From a virus: 50,155 nucleotides of DNA. Of this stretch, positions 10,303 to 17,449 are shown piece by piece (position 1 is the stretch's first letter; each line of letters begins with the position of its first letter). Position numbers and translations under genes: made by a program. The notes below the pieces were generated by a model. It ran no database searches, had not been told where the DNA came from, and was given only the letters and a program-made list of their open reading frames with translations. The DNA lies in IMG/VR virus record IMGVR_UViG_3300025012_000131, positions 1 to 50,155 of that record; one strand, 5' to 3'.

Positions 10303-11010
10303 TTAAGCGTTCTTTCCTAATCGCTCTATTCTGGTTAATATCTTTTTTATGTTATCAATTGCATAAGAATATTCACACTTTGAACATTGTTCTATGTTTT
10401 TAATATTAAGCATTTTGCTTAGTCTTATATTAATTTCTTTAAGATCCTCTCCATTTAAACCATTTTCTGGCAAAGGTTTAATTAAAAAAGATTTGTGAAT
10501 AAATCTGGCATCGCTTAATATTAAACTTCGCTCATATATTTCGCCATTGCCTAAAGTCTTTGGGAAGTAATACTGATCATAAACTTTTTTACTCTTATTA
10601 ACTACATCTTCATAAAATTGTAAATCACTTTCGTATTTATTAATATCTTGATATAATTCTTCCCTTGGTCTATACAATGTTTGGATAGGAATTACAAAAA
10701 CATTTTCGTGATATTTTTCATTAAAATCCATATCCTGAAAAATTAAAACTGGTCTTGCTTTTGCTCTAGAAACAATACAAACTTCTGGTGATTTTAAATA
10801 TCCTTTTCCGTCTTCAATAGGTCTAAATCCATCATTCTTTATCTGTAAAGTACCACAAAAAGAAGACGTATTCGCATAATTTAATGCTAATTCTTTGTCC
10901 CCTAAATTAGAAAACTCAAAGAACCCTATTGGCATTCTTTCAACATATTCAAATCCAGATAATATTAAAGAGTTATAGTTAATTTTATCAACAAAAGACG
11001 TAGTCAGCAC
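10303..11010 (-). CDS. MazF/PemK-like toxin candidate
   Basis: A 235-residue protein whose middle reads SRAKARPVLIFQDMDF, then FVIPIQTLYRP, and whose C-terminal third reads SDARFIHKSFLIKPLPENG followed by a helical segment. This order (RPVLI-type strand, VIPI strand, R-x-hydrophobic-K-S segment, final helices) is that of the PemK/MazF mRNA-interferase fold, here with insertions. Known members cut RNA and are blocked by a small antitoxin. The preceding gene is a small charged protein ending at 11011; this frame begins with GTG at 11010, immediately after that stop codon, so the two are translationally coupled. A terminator follows. The fold call rests on motif pattern only, and activity is inferred. 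It stands between an antirepressor and the tape measure gene, a typical place for a moron-type cassette. Confidence 0.55.
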   Translation of the reverse strand: MLTTSFVDKINYNSLILSGFEYVERMPIGFFEFSNLGDKELALNYANTSSFCGTLQIKNDGFRPIEDGKGYLKSPEVCIVSRAKARPVLIFQDMDFNEKYHENVFVIPIQTLYRPREELYQDINKYESDLQFYEDVVNKSKKVYDQYYFPKTLGNGEIYERSLILSDARFIHKSFLIKPLPENGLNGEDLKEINIRLSKMLNIKNIEQCSKCEYSYAIDNIKKILTRIERLGKNA

Positions 11011-11160
11011 CTACATTTCTTTTAAAATTTCTTTGTATACTTTTTGTAAATACGTATCGTCGTCGTAAAGTAATCTACTTTTAGCATCCATAATTTCCTG
11101 TTTAGAAAGTTCTTTACGTGGTTTTGGAGACTTGCTAATAAATTTAATTACTTTACCCAT
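11011..11160 (-). CDS. Small antitoxin candidate paired with MazF/PemK-like toxin
   Basis: A 49-residue charged protein (MGKVIKFISKSPKPRKEL... ending YKEILKEM) that stops directly before the toxin GTG. I choose ATG 11160 because GAGAGGGTGG lies at ribosome-site distance. A longer in-frame start at 11208 (MGRKK) looks attractive but its apparent ribosome site GGAAGGTGG belongs to an extended -10 promoter element (TGGTATAAT at 11209-11214, -35 TTGTAA at 11232-11237, spacer 17), so the transcript should begin inside that longer frame. No known DNA-binding domain is visible. The role is inferred from size, coupling and partner. Confidence 0.5.
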   Translation of the reverse strand: MGKVIKFISKSPKPRKELSKQEIMDAKSRLLYDDDTYLQKVYKEILKEM

Positions 11161-11205
11161 AAAACCACCCTCTCTTCTTTTTTTAGGATAAATTTTCTTC
11201 CTACC

Positions 11206-11284
11206 CATATTATACCACCTTCCAATTGTTCTTACAATATATAGTATGCCCATATTGTAACAATTTAGAAGGTGGTATAATATG
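11206..11284. repeat. Long inverted repeat holding back-to-back promoter elements
   Basis: Outer arms of 17 bp match perfectly (11206-11222 and 11268-11284), inner arms TTACAATAT/ATATTGTAA add 9 bp, and a partly matched AATTGTT/CAATT segment joins them. Each outer arm contains GGTGGTATAAT, so the minus arm gives the promoter of the toxin-antitoxin pair (-35 TTGTAA, 17-nt spacer, TATAAT) and the plus arm gives a mirrored TTGTAA/TATAAT with a 15-nt spacer. Such symmetry fits an operator bound by a dimer or by the toxin-antitoxin complex; that role is inferred. Confidence 0.7.
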
Positions 11285-11324
11285 ATTAAAGAAAAGAATC
11301 AACAATTGATTCTTTTCTTTAATC
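11284..11324 (-). terminator. 19-bp perfect hairpin after antirepressor gene
   Basis: The 19-nt arms 11284-11302 and 11306-11324 are exact complements around a CAA loop. It lies 40 nt past the stop of the antirepressor gene at 11364 and abuts the promoter repeat of the toxin-antitoxin pair, so it can insulate the two units. The 3' arm is itself U-rich on the minus strand. Confidence 0.75.
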
Positions 11325-11363
11325 GTGATACAATTCTATTTGCATGAATTCTTAAAGTATCCC

Positions 11364-12134
11364 TTATCCAGCTTGTAGCTTCAACTGCAAGCTTTTCTTT
11401 TTGTCTAAAATCTTCTTAATAAATTCCAATGCCTTATTCGTACAAAGTGTTGTGCAAATGCTTTCTAATCCGTTACTAGTCCTCATGGGAGTAATCTTAA
11501 CTTTAAATAAATCTGCTTTGATATATTGAGAGTAAGGATGATTTTTATTAAAATTACCATCGGAAAGAATCTTTTCTTCTCTCAATACTTTCATTAAAGA
11601 ATTTCTGCCACACCCTAATGTATCAGCAACTTGTTTGAAATTCATTAAGGAATCAGAATTCATTAATTCATCATACATTTCAACTTTTGGTTTTTGCTCT
11701 TCAATCTGTTTAGATAAATCGGATGCAAGTTGAAGTGCTTCAGATAATGTTTTAGGAATAGTAAATTTTAGCTCAATATTCCCTAATCGAATTCCTTCTA
11801 ATAAATCATAAACCCAATCATAGAAATCATTGGCTTTTGGTTGTTTACTATATCTACAAACTTCATAAACTCCTTTTGCACTATAAATATACATTTCTTG
11901 CTTTCCACCCAAGGGGGTATCAATCTGTACTACCCTTGAAAATTTATCAAGTCTTTCTTTATTCCTGCTGTGAATAGTTTTAATCGAATCTCTCGGATTC
12001 CCATATTCAAGAGATTTTCCGATTTGTTCTCTTGTCATCCAAACTTCTCCATTCCCATCTTTCCATAAGTCACATTCGACACCATTAAAATTCTCTTTTC
12101 TAAACAATACTAAATTATTCATCAAATTGTCCAT
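11364..12134 (-). CDS. Phage antirepressor, BRO-N plus KilAC
   Basis: 256 residues. Residues about 8-105 form a BRO-N domain (EVWMTREQIGKSLEYGN, IYSAKGVYEVCRYSKQPKANDFYDWV), a DNA-binding module in phage antirepressors. Residues about 125-250 form a KilAC/ANT-type C-terminal domain (MNFKQVADTLGCGRNSLMKVLRE). Such proteins typically bind or counter lysogeny repressors. The start overlaps the preceding 157-residue gene by 20 nt, which suggests coupled translation. An in-frame ATG at 12122 is an alternative start with AAGGA upstream. A second, plus-strand antirepressor of the same architecture lies at 18631, so this phage carries two. A 19-bp hairpin ends the unit. Confidence 0.88.
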   Translation of the reverse strand: MDNLMNNLVLFRKENFNGVECDLWKDGNGEVWMTREQIGKSLEYGNPRDSIKTIHSRNKERLDKFSRVVQIDTPLGGKQEMYIYSAKGVYEVCRYSKQPKANDFYDWVYDLLEGIRLGNIELKFTIPKTLSEALQLASDLSKQIEEQKPKVEMYDELMNSDSLMNFKQVADTLGCGRNSLMKVLREEKILSDGNFNKNHPYSQYIKADLFKVKITPMRTSNGLESICTTLCTNKALEFIKKILDKKKSLQLKLQAG

Positions 12135-12588
12135 CCTTATACCCTAAAATTTTGTAGTATAAGCATGAATCGCAAATCGGAATATCTAGTTTTTCATCTT
12201 CAAATTTTGACCCATAATTTCCAGTACCTTTAATATTCCATTTTGTTTCATAAGGAACATCAATAATATTATGACATAAACGACATTTGGTAGGATTTTC
12301 ACTAATACATAAATCAATTTTGCCGTTAATTAATTCAATACTTACTACAGACCCATAAATATCTTTGCCTTCAGTTAATATAATCTCAGTAATTTGGTCT
12401 TTATCAATTAATATCTCTTGGCGACCACTATAATCTCCATCACTAAATACTAGTACACTATCTTTATCAGCATATCTAAAAGACTGATATGTATTCACTG
12501 ACCAAATAGGATTAGTGCCTACCTCAACTTTCTTTCCTGAATAACCATCCAATACTTGAAACATCTCTTGAACATTAATCTCTCTCAT
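12115..12588 (-). CDS. Hypothetical protein with two CxxC pairs
   Basis: 157 residues, no family recognised. The first 95 residues are strand-rich and repetitive in character. CRLCHN near residue 101 and CDSCLYY near residue 139 make a likely zinc-binding C-terminal part. It is the first gene after a strong promoter (TTTACA, 17-nt spacer, TATACT) and ends inside the start of the antirepressor gene, so both form one operon. Its leader resembles the leader of the gene at 17450-17935. Function unknown. Confidence 0.7.
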   Translation of the reverse strand: MREINVQEMFQVLDGYSGKKVEVGTNPIWSVNTYQSFRYADKDSVLVFSDGDYSGRQEILIDKDQITEIILTEGKDIYGSVVSIELINGKIDLCISENPTKCRLCHNIIDVPYETKWNIKGTGNYGSKFEDEKLDIPICDSCLYYKILGYKDGQFDE

Positions 12589-12645
12589 TAAATAAAACTC
12601 CTCTGCTCTATATTGTTAAAGCAAATTACTTATCTGCTCTACAAA
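12589..12645 (-). promoter_or_regulatory. Conserved 5' leader motif, copy 1
   Basis: The mRNA leader holds a short GCA...TGC hairpin, then TTTAACAATATAGAGCAG, then the GAGGAG ribosome site. The leader of the gene at 17935 has the same order (palindrome, CTTAACAAATATTAGAG, then AGAGGAG). TAGAGCAGA also occurs twice here as a direct repeat. Shared leaders on two otherwise unrelated genes suggest shared control. Confidence 0.5.
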
Positions 12646-12648
12646 TAT

Positions 12649-12677
12649 AGTATAGCATGAAGAGTTAAAAGTGTAAA
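12649..12677 (-). promoter_or_regulatory. Sigma-A promoter for 157-residue gene and antirepressor
   Basis: -35 TTTACA at 12672-12677, 17-nt spacer, -10 TATACT at 12649-12654, reading leftwards into the gene at 12588. Confidence 0.8.
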
Positions 12678-12733
12678 GCCCAAATGATAAAAATATTAAA
12701 ACCTTATGGATATATTTTTATAATTTAGATTTG

Positions 12734-12970
12734 TCACTTGTCTTGTACTATGGTTTCATATTCTATTAAGTCGTCTATTTTGCAGTTTAGAATTAATGCA
12801 ATTCTTACAATTACGTCTAGCATCATATTATCAGATTTCATAACTTGATAAAGCCTAGCAGGAGTTATCCCCATTTGATTTGCTAGAAATGTTTTTGTTG
12901 CTCCTGTAAGTGATTGATATTCTTTAACTTTTTTCTCTATATTATTAATAATACGAACTGGTATTGCCAT
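12734..12970 (-). CDS. Cro/CI-type helix-turn-helix regulator
   Basis: 78 residues with an XRE/Cro-type helix-turn-helix: TKTFLANQMGITPARLYQVM (about residues 25-44) is the helix-turn-helix core, followed by IVRIALILNCKIDDLIEYE, the typical final helices. No sensor or cleavage domain, so it is Cro-like. It is clearly paralogous to the 74-residue protein at 18068-18292. ATG 12970 has GGAGTGATACAGG upstream. Two promoters face it. It is likely a regulator of the 12.1-12.6 kb antirepressor operon, which starts 57 nt beyond its stop codon. Confidence 0.88.
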   Translation of the reverse strand: MAIPVRIINNIEKKVKEYQSLTGATKTFLANQMGITPARLYQVMKSDNMMLDVIVRIALILNCKIDDLIEYETIVQDK

Positions 12971-12994
12971 CCTGTATCACTCCTTATGCCATCT

Positions 12995-13024
12995 ATTATA
13001 CCACATTATTCATATGCCTATCAA
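12995..13024 (-). promoter_or_regulatory. Extended -10 promoter of 12734-12970 regulator
   Basis: -35 TTGATA at 13019-13024, 18-nt spacer, -10 TATAAT at 12995-13000 preceded by TGG (extended -10). Confidence 0.75.
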
Positions 13025-13103
13025 AAATCAAAACATTTCAATGAACATATGTATAAAGGAGTGAAATCAAATAATAATCAGGAACTTTTACCTCTATATC
13101 AGC

Positions 13104-13132
13104 ATATTATCACAAATATAAAGCATTGTCAA
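13104..13132 (-). promoter_or_regulatory. Second upstream promoter of 12734-12970 regulator
   Basis: -35 TTGACA at 13127-13132, 17-nt spacer, -10 TAATAT at 13104-13109. It would give a leader of about 125 nt before the regulator start. Confidence 0.6.
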
Positions 13133-13164
13133 ATAATTATTTATTGATTTATATACAACAAATT

Positions 13165-13200
13165 TCATTAAACCCTCCTCTTGAGAGAAAGGTTTAATGA
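13165..13200. terminator. Hairpin after lipoprotein gene
   Basis: TCATTAAACC (13165-13174) pairs with GGTTTAATGA (13191-13200), 10 bp, 16-nt loop, directly beyond the lipoprotein stop at 13210. No strong U-run on the minus strand. Confidence 0.6.
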
Positions 13201-13209
13201 ATAAAACAC

Positions 13210-13605
13210 TTATTTAACCCCGATAAGTCCACCTTCATAATAGTAAAGTAATTGTTTAGAAGAATTTGCCTTTACGTAAACATTTACTGTACTTTGATCA
13301 AATTCTCTTATAGTCAAACTAAAAAGTTCTGCCATTTTATTTAGTAAATCTTTCTTTTGTTGATAAGTTCCTACTTTCATTGCATCGGTAACATATAATG
13401 TTAATGTATGATTATCTTTACTAAGTTCATAATCGACTATCTCTCCCATTGTTGAATACATTTCTTTCAAATCTTGCTCTATTTTCTCTTGCGTTACGGT
13501 TGGATTATAATTAGACTTTGTTGAAGTTTTGTCTCCACAACCACCTACCATAAACAATAATAAAACAACAACAATTAAATATGCGAACAACTTACCTTTC
13601 CTCAT
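13210..13605 (-). CDS. Predicted lipoprotein
   Basis: 131 residues. The N-terminus has the form MRKGK, a hydrophobic run (LFAYLIVVVLLLFM), then VGGCGDK, a standard lipobox with the modified cysteine near residue 23. The mature part is small and charged with no recognised domain. Phage lipoproteins of this kind are often superinfection-exclusion or lysogenic-conversion factors, but nothing here proves that. It has its own extended -10 promoter and an AAAGGAGGGTG ribosome site, and a hairpin follows, so it is an independently expressed unit between the tail chaperones and a regulator. Confidence 0.8.
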   Translation of the reverse strand: MRKGKLFAYLIVVVLLLFMVGGCGDKTSTKSNYNPTVTQEKIEQDLKEMYSTMGEIVDYELSKDNHTLTLYVTDAMKVGTYQQKKDLLNKMAELFSLTIREFDQSTVNVYVKANSSKQLLYYYEGGLIGVK

Positions 13606-13641
13606 TTTAATTACACCCTCCTTTGATTTAATTATAAGGTT

Positions 13642-13647
13642 ATTATA
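13642..13647 (-). promoter_or_regulatory. Extended -10 element of lipoprotein gene
   Basis: TATAAT preceded by TGG on the minus strand, about 37 nt before the lipoprotein start; no good -35, as is common for extended -10 promoters. Confidence 0.55.
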
Positions 13648-13681
13648 CCAGAAACAAAAGGAAATTATAACTAAAATATTA

Positions 13682-14140
13682 TTATCTGTAATTTTTATTT
13701 GTAATAATTGTCGTTACAGCTCTTTTAAACTTAATATTCACTTTTTGTTTTATTTTTTCTGCTGTTTCATCTAACCATCTACGATCTCCTGGATAATCAT
13801 GAAAATAATCATTTGTTCCCTCATAACCAAATTGAGTATGACCAAAATAGAGCAAAGGAGGTACATAAGTACCCTCCTCATCTATAACACTTTTATGACT
13901 CATTAAATTTTCATCAAAGAATATTCTCATTTCAATACTGAAACCACTTACAACAAGTTCACTTCTAATGGAATTTAAAAACTGAAAAGTTCTCTCATAT
14001 TCCTTTGGATTATATGCTTGGTAGTGATATTTTAATACAGCATCTCTAAGGTCTTGTGTTGCTTCTGCCTCTATATCTTTTACCATTGAAAGAAAAGCAG
14101 TTGAATTTAGCATTTTGCTAATCTTATCAGATATTCCCAA
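13682..14140 (-). CDS. Hypothetical tail-module protein after chaperone
   Basis: 152 residues beginning with TTG at 14140, with AGAGGAG seven nt upstream. It overlaps the end of the chaperone gene by 14 nt in another frame. The central part has YVPPLLYFGHTQFGYEGTNDYF and PGDRRWLDETAEKIK. No family recognised. In the lambda G/GT scheme the second frame would be reached by frameshifting, but I see no slippery heptamer and the required shift is +1, while a strong independent ribosome site is present; coupled re-initiation is more likely. Position suggests a virion or tail-assembly role. Confidence 0.7.
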   Translation of the reverse strand: MGISDKISKMLNSTAFLSMVKDIEAEATQDLRDAVLKYHYQAYNPKEYERTFQFLNSIRSELVVSGFSIEMRIFFDENLMSHKSVIDEEGTYVPPLLYFGHTQFGYEGTNDYFHDYPGDRRWLDETAEKIKQKVNIKFKRAVTTIITNKNYR

Positions 14141-14606
14141 TCGGAATCTCCTCTTGCTCTAATCCAAAATTTTGTTGTTGTTTCATTAGTTCTAATACTT
14201 GAGGCATATTTTTAAACGAATCATTAATCCATGTTTGAACTTTTTCTACTTCATCTTGTGGTAACGCTAAGAAAATCTCATTTAAAACTTCTGCATTAAT
14301 TAATTCTTGTATATATGCAACTAACTCTAATCCATCTTCAGGCAAGGGTACATTTGTCATATATTTTATTAATAAGACTTGGAAAAGAAAGATGTCATTT
14401 GAAGTTATATCAACGTCTGCTCCGCTTTCAATCAATTGCTCGGTAATTGTAATATAGTCACCTAAGAGTTTTGACGCATCTGTTTTTTTGAAATATTGAT
14501 TTACAATTATTTCATATTTTCCATCTTTTATTTGAACTGTCATTTTCTCATTAAATTTTGCATTATCCTTTTTAATTGCAGATAGAGTTAATTTTTTACT
14601 TGCCAT
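14127..14606 (-). CDS. Tail assembly chaperone candidate
   Basis: 159 residues, mostly helical and acidic, starting MASKKLTLSAIKKDNAKFNEK and then a KYEIIVNQYFKKTDASKLL segment. Small acidic proteins with this opening are typical tail assembly chaperones (gpG-like), which bind the tape measure protein during tail assembly. The match is by composition, size and pattern. It is unusual that it lies 4 kb from the tape measure gene with regulators between, and 20 kb from the tail tube gene. Confidence 0.6.
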   Translation of the reverse strand: MASKKLTLSAIKKDNAKFNEKMTVQIKDGKYEIIVNQYFKKTDASKLLGDYITITEQLIESGADVDITSNDIFLFQVLLIKYMTNVPLPEDGLELVAYIQELINAEVLNEIFLALPQDEVEKVQTWINDSFKNMPQVLELMKQQQNFGLEQEEIPIGNI

Positions 14607-14640
14607 TTTTATATTCCTTCTTTCAATTATTATTTATTAC

Positions 14641-16245
14641 TTAGATAGTTGCTTGGTTGTTTTTATTAATATTTCGAGTCTGTTTACCCATACTATTTGC
14701 AAAATTGCTATATTTCCCATATCTTTTGATTATTTCATGATATATTCCAGATTCTTTTCTAGATATAATCATTGTACTAGGTAAAACATCTTGATTATTA
14801 CTATATGGCATTAACACTTCTAAAAGTTCTTCATCGGTCATACTGAAACATTCTCGATAATTTATGTTATATGTATTTTCTACATGTTTTAACTCAATTC
14901 CAAGGAATGGTTCAAATATCTCTTTAAGTGTTTTAGTTTTTACATCATCAGGATATATAAAAAGACACTTATCTAAGTGTCCGTTTAATCTTAATATTTC
15001 AATTTTGTCATCCAATCTTTCTTTATACTTTCTTCCTATGCCACCCCTTGGTTTATCTGAATACATTCCTGCATACTCTACGTATCGCCATTGATTATTA
15101 ATAAGCACTTTCCAATCAAAAACTTTTTTACTACCTTCTATTAATTCTTTATATTTTGGTTGTCTAACAAATATTAATTCATTGTCGATAAAGAAATTGG
15201 AAATATTACATTCTTCTAGTGATTTGCATTTTTCTCCGTTCTTATCAAAACATATCTTACCTGCTCCTCCACCTTTATAATATTTTTTGTAATCTATTTT
15301 AAGTAACTTACATATGTTTTCAATTGAGCCAAAATGACTAATATATGTTGGTGCTGAAGCTATATCTGAATTATTATTCATATCACTATGATAAGGTATT
15401 CTTTTTAATTTCAAAAATAGATTATTAAAATCGGTTAACATTTCTTCCTCTGTTCTTACCATACTTGTTGATCCAGATGGAATCCAATTTAAACCTTCAA
15501 TTATCTGGTTATATGCAACACCATCAAATACTCTTGAAAAGAGATTCCAACTATAATTACAGCCGTAATCTTCTAACTCAATAAACATAGGTGGTCTATT
15601 TAAAATATCATATATTCTTTTAAGTTCATTTGTTAAATCTTCCTTAGTGACTTCCCCATGAATACTATTTAAATCGTATTGTGGTATATATTTTCTACAT
15701 ATATCATTATACTTTATTTTTACCTTTGTTTCTAAAACTCTCCTTCCAAAACCTCTATGTATTAGGTTGTCATATTCTGCTACAGTTGGACATTTATTTA
15801 ACTTGTGTGCTAGTTTTATAAGCTCTTTTATGGATATTTCAATTCTTTCTTCATCTGATAATGGTATTTCTGCAATTCCTGCTAAATAACAGGCATTTTC
15901 ATAATTACCAAATTGTCTTCTATAATAATCATAAAATGGTCTCCAATCATTAATCTTAAAATCTTCCCTTGTTGGTATTTTGCCAAGTACGTTATTATAC
16001 TCTTTTAATTTATCTAATGCCCAATCAGGATCTACCTTTGGAGTCTCTGTTTTAGATAAATTACAAATATTTAATATATCTTCTAATTTACTACATCCAA
16101 AAATATTCCTTGTATAAGTAAGAGATGGCAACCCGTTACTATTCTTAAATTCATCAAGTTTTGGTGTTCTTTGATTCTTAGTGTAAAAGTCCTGTATTGC
16201 TTTAATTACTTCTTCTTTTTCCCATTTTTTGTGTTGATTTCCCAT
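14641..16245 (-). CDS. Homing-endonuclease-like protein, five ~50-residue repeats plus PD-(D/E)XK-like domain
   Basis: 534 residues. The first 300 contain five tandem units, near residues 8-60, 59-108, 115-168, 180-232 and 245-297. Each has a helix, an R/K-x-P centre (QRTPKLDEF, GKIPTREDF, NKCPTVAEY, NRPPMFIEL, KRIPYHSDM) and a closing FG-type segment, as in the homing-endonuclease-associated repeat (HNH_repeat) family. After this come FDWKV and RYVEYAGMY, resembling a PD-(D/E)XK nuclease core. Residues 455-525 (MTDEELLEVLMPYS, YHEIIKRYGKYSNFA) match the same region of the 563-residue protein at 22537-24228, so the two are related. The likely role is site-specific DNA cutting that spreads its own gene. 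It sits directly upstream of the tail chaperone pair. Confidence 0.65.
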   Translation of the reverse strand: MGNQHKKWEKEEVIKAIQDFYTKNQRTPKLDEFKNSNGLPSLTYTRNIFGCSKLEDILNICNLSKTETPKVDPDWALDKLKEYNNVLGKIPTREDFKINDWRPFYDYYRRQFGNYENACYLAGIAEIPLSDEERIEISIKELIKLAHKLNKCPTVAEYDNLIHRGFGRRVLETKVKIKYNDICRKYIPQYDLNSIHGEVTKEDLTNELKRIYDILNRPPMFIELEDYGCNYSWNLFSRVFDGVAYNQIIEGLNWIPSGSTSMVRTEEEMLTDFNNLFLKLKRIPYHSDMNNNSDIASAPTYISHFGSIENICKLLKIDYKKYYKGGGAGKICFDKNGEKCKSLEECNISNFFIDNELIFVRQPKYKELIEGSKKVFDWKVLINNQWRYVEYAGMYSDKPRGGIGRKYKERLDDKIEILRLNGHLDKCLFIYPDDVKTKTLKEIFEPFLGIELKHVENTYNINYRECFSMTDEELLEVLMPYSNNQDVLPSTMIISRKESGIYHEIIKRYGKYSNFANSMGKQTRNINKNNQATI

Positions 16246-16325
16246 TAATAAATCACTCTCCTATGTTTTATTTATTATCTATAAACTAAACCAACCATTT
16301 CTCCTATGTTCTAAATTTTTACATA

Positions 16326-16363
16326 CAAAAAGAGAGAACAATCCATAGGAGTAGACTGTTCTC
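16326..16363 (-). terminator. Intrinsic terminator upstream of 534-residue gene
   Basis: GAGAACA/TGTTCTC stem (16334-16340 and 16357-16363) followed on the minus strand by TCTTTTTGT. It isolates the endonuclease and tail genes from the toxin-antitoxin locus. Confidence 0.75.
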
Positions 16364-16465
16364 ACAAAAATATTTAATAGCAAACTAAAGCGTCCAATAA
16401 TTTGCTAAAACTATCTAATTAAATTAAATTGAGTACCGTTCATTTTGAGTTATAACTAGAACATA

Positions 16466-16494
16466 CAAAAGAACCCATATTCCTATGGATTCTT
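16466..16494 (-). terminator. Terminator after PIN toxin gene
   Basis: AAGAATCCATA pairs with TATGGGTTCTT (one G-T), 11-bp stem, 4-nt loop, then TTTTG on the minus strand, 18 nt past the PIN gene stop. Confidence 0.75.
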
Positions 16495-16511
16495 CTCAAA
16501 TCATCAATTAC

Positions 16512-16961
16512 TTATCCAACACATAACCTTTCATACATACTTACAAATTCCTCAGAACTAACAATCCTAATCCCCTCTAATTCAACCTTATGCATACCAC
16601 TTTTACGATCTTCACTGATAAGATAATTAGCCTTTCCTTCAATTGCCGTCTTTAAAAACATTTCATCGTATGGATCATTAATTTTGGGACATTCTGTTTT
16701 TGACGTATCAATAGATTTAGACCAATAAAACATTTCTATCACAAGTTTTAATAAAGCAATTCTTGGTTTTTCACTACTCATATTTTTAATAGCATATTTC
16801 TTAGTAATATAAATTAATTCACCAATAGTATCTTGAGAAAATAATAAATTTAATTTCCTATTGAGAATTAAGTCCAATATATTATTGCAATTTTTATCAT
16901 CATCGAGCCAAGAATCAAGAAAAACATTTGTATCAACGACAACACTTAACTTATTTCTCAT
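16512..16961 (-). CDS. PIN-domain toxin candidate
   Basis: 149 residues spanning a whole PIN domain. The opening VVVDTNVFLDSWL gives the first acidic residue, KINDPYDEMFLKTAIEG gives the central acidic cluster, and ANYLISEDRKSG the later acidic motif. This matches the PIN_3-type (PF13470) ribonuclease fold, in which these acids bind the metal. Such proteins are commonly toxins that cut tRNA, rRNA or mRNA. The start overlaps the upstream small gene by 11 nt, the usual antitoxin-toxin coupling, and a terminator follows. Its target and toxicity are inferred from the family. Confidence 0.85.
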   Translation of the reverse strand: MRNKLSVVVDTNVFLDSWLDDDKNCNNILDLILNRKLNLLFSQDTIGELIYITKKYAIKNMSSEKPRIALLKLVIEMFYWSKSIDTSKTECPKINDPYDEMFLKTAIEGKANYLISEDRKSGMHKVELEGIRIVSSEEFVSMYERLCVG

Positions 16962-17088
16962 ATCTTTTAATTCCTAATGATTTTCTTGCTTGTTTAGAAT
17001 TAATTCCTTTTTCCTTCATAGATTGCTGAATCAAAGATTTAATATCATTCATACAAGTCAAAGGTTCTGCTTGTTTTTCCACCATCAT
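16951..17088 (-). CDS. Antitoxin candidate for PIN toxin
   Basis: A 45-residue helical, charged protein (MMVEKQAEPLTC... ending ARKSLGIKRYEK). AAAAGGAGGT stands just before three consecutive possible starts: ATG 17088, ATG 17085 and GTG 17082; the second and third have the best spacing. A longer in-frame start at 17172 (MRTKTRVKRVRKLY) is preceded by AAGGTGGTATCAT, which I read as an extended -10 element like the one at the other toxin-antitoxin locus, so the longer form may never be made. If it is used, the protein would be 73 residues with a very basic N-terminus. No standard antitoxin fold recognised; role inferred from pairing. Confidence 0.55.
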   Translation of the reverse strand: MMVEKQAEPLTCMNDIKSLIQQSMKEKGINSKQARKSLGIKRYEK

Positions 17089-17269
17089 GCACCTCCTTTT
17101 ACTTATTAATTCTACCTTTGTTTTACGAGAATATAATTTTCTGACCCTTTTAACCCTTGTTTTCGTTCTCATGATACCACCTTCTTCCATACATATCTTA
17201 CCATAAAAGATGATCATATGAAAAGTATTTTTAAGAAAGAATCAAAACAATGTTAACAAATCCCAATAA

Positions 17270-17446
17270 TTACAATCTCATCAATATAAACATCAAACAT
17301 TTCCTAACAAATCCTCTAACCAAACCATCCTTAATTAAAACTTCCCCACCATAATCTTGTCCCTCAAACTCTTCATTAGCATAATACTCTTCATAATTCC
17401 ATTCCTCGTAATAATCTCTGCAAGGCAGATAAAATAACTTACCCAT
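17270..17446 (-). CDS. Small hypothetical protein
   Basis: 58 codons from ATG 17446 to TAA 17270. The sequence begins MGKLFYLPCRDYYEEWNYEE and is acidic and aromatic-rich, then ends hydrophobic. It starts 3 nt after the stop codon of the 161-residue gene, so translation is probably coupled; there is no separate strong ribosome site. No family recognised. Confidence 0.45.
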   Translation of the reverse strand: MGKLFYLPCRDYYEEWNYEEYYANEEFEGQDYGGEVLIKDGLVRGFVRKCLMFILMRL

Positions 17447-17449
17447 AAA

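Noticed and set aside
11161-11253. Longer antitoxin starts at 11253 and 11208
   Set aside because: 11253 lacks a ribosome site; the apparent site for 11208 overlaps an extended -10 element, so the RNA probably starts after it.
12914-13147. Plus-strand frame opposite the Cro-like gene
   Set aside because: Runs through two minus-strand promoters and has no domain; AAAGGAGTG at 13056 is not followed by a start codon.
14120-14150. Lambda G/GT-type frameshift between chaperone genes
   Set aside because: The needed shift is +1, no slippery heptamer is seen, and the second gene has its own strong ribosome site and TTG start.
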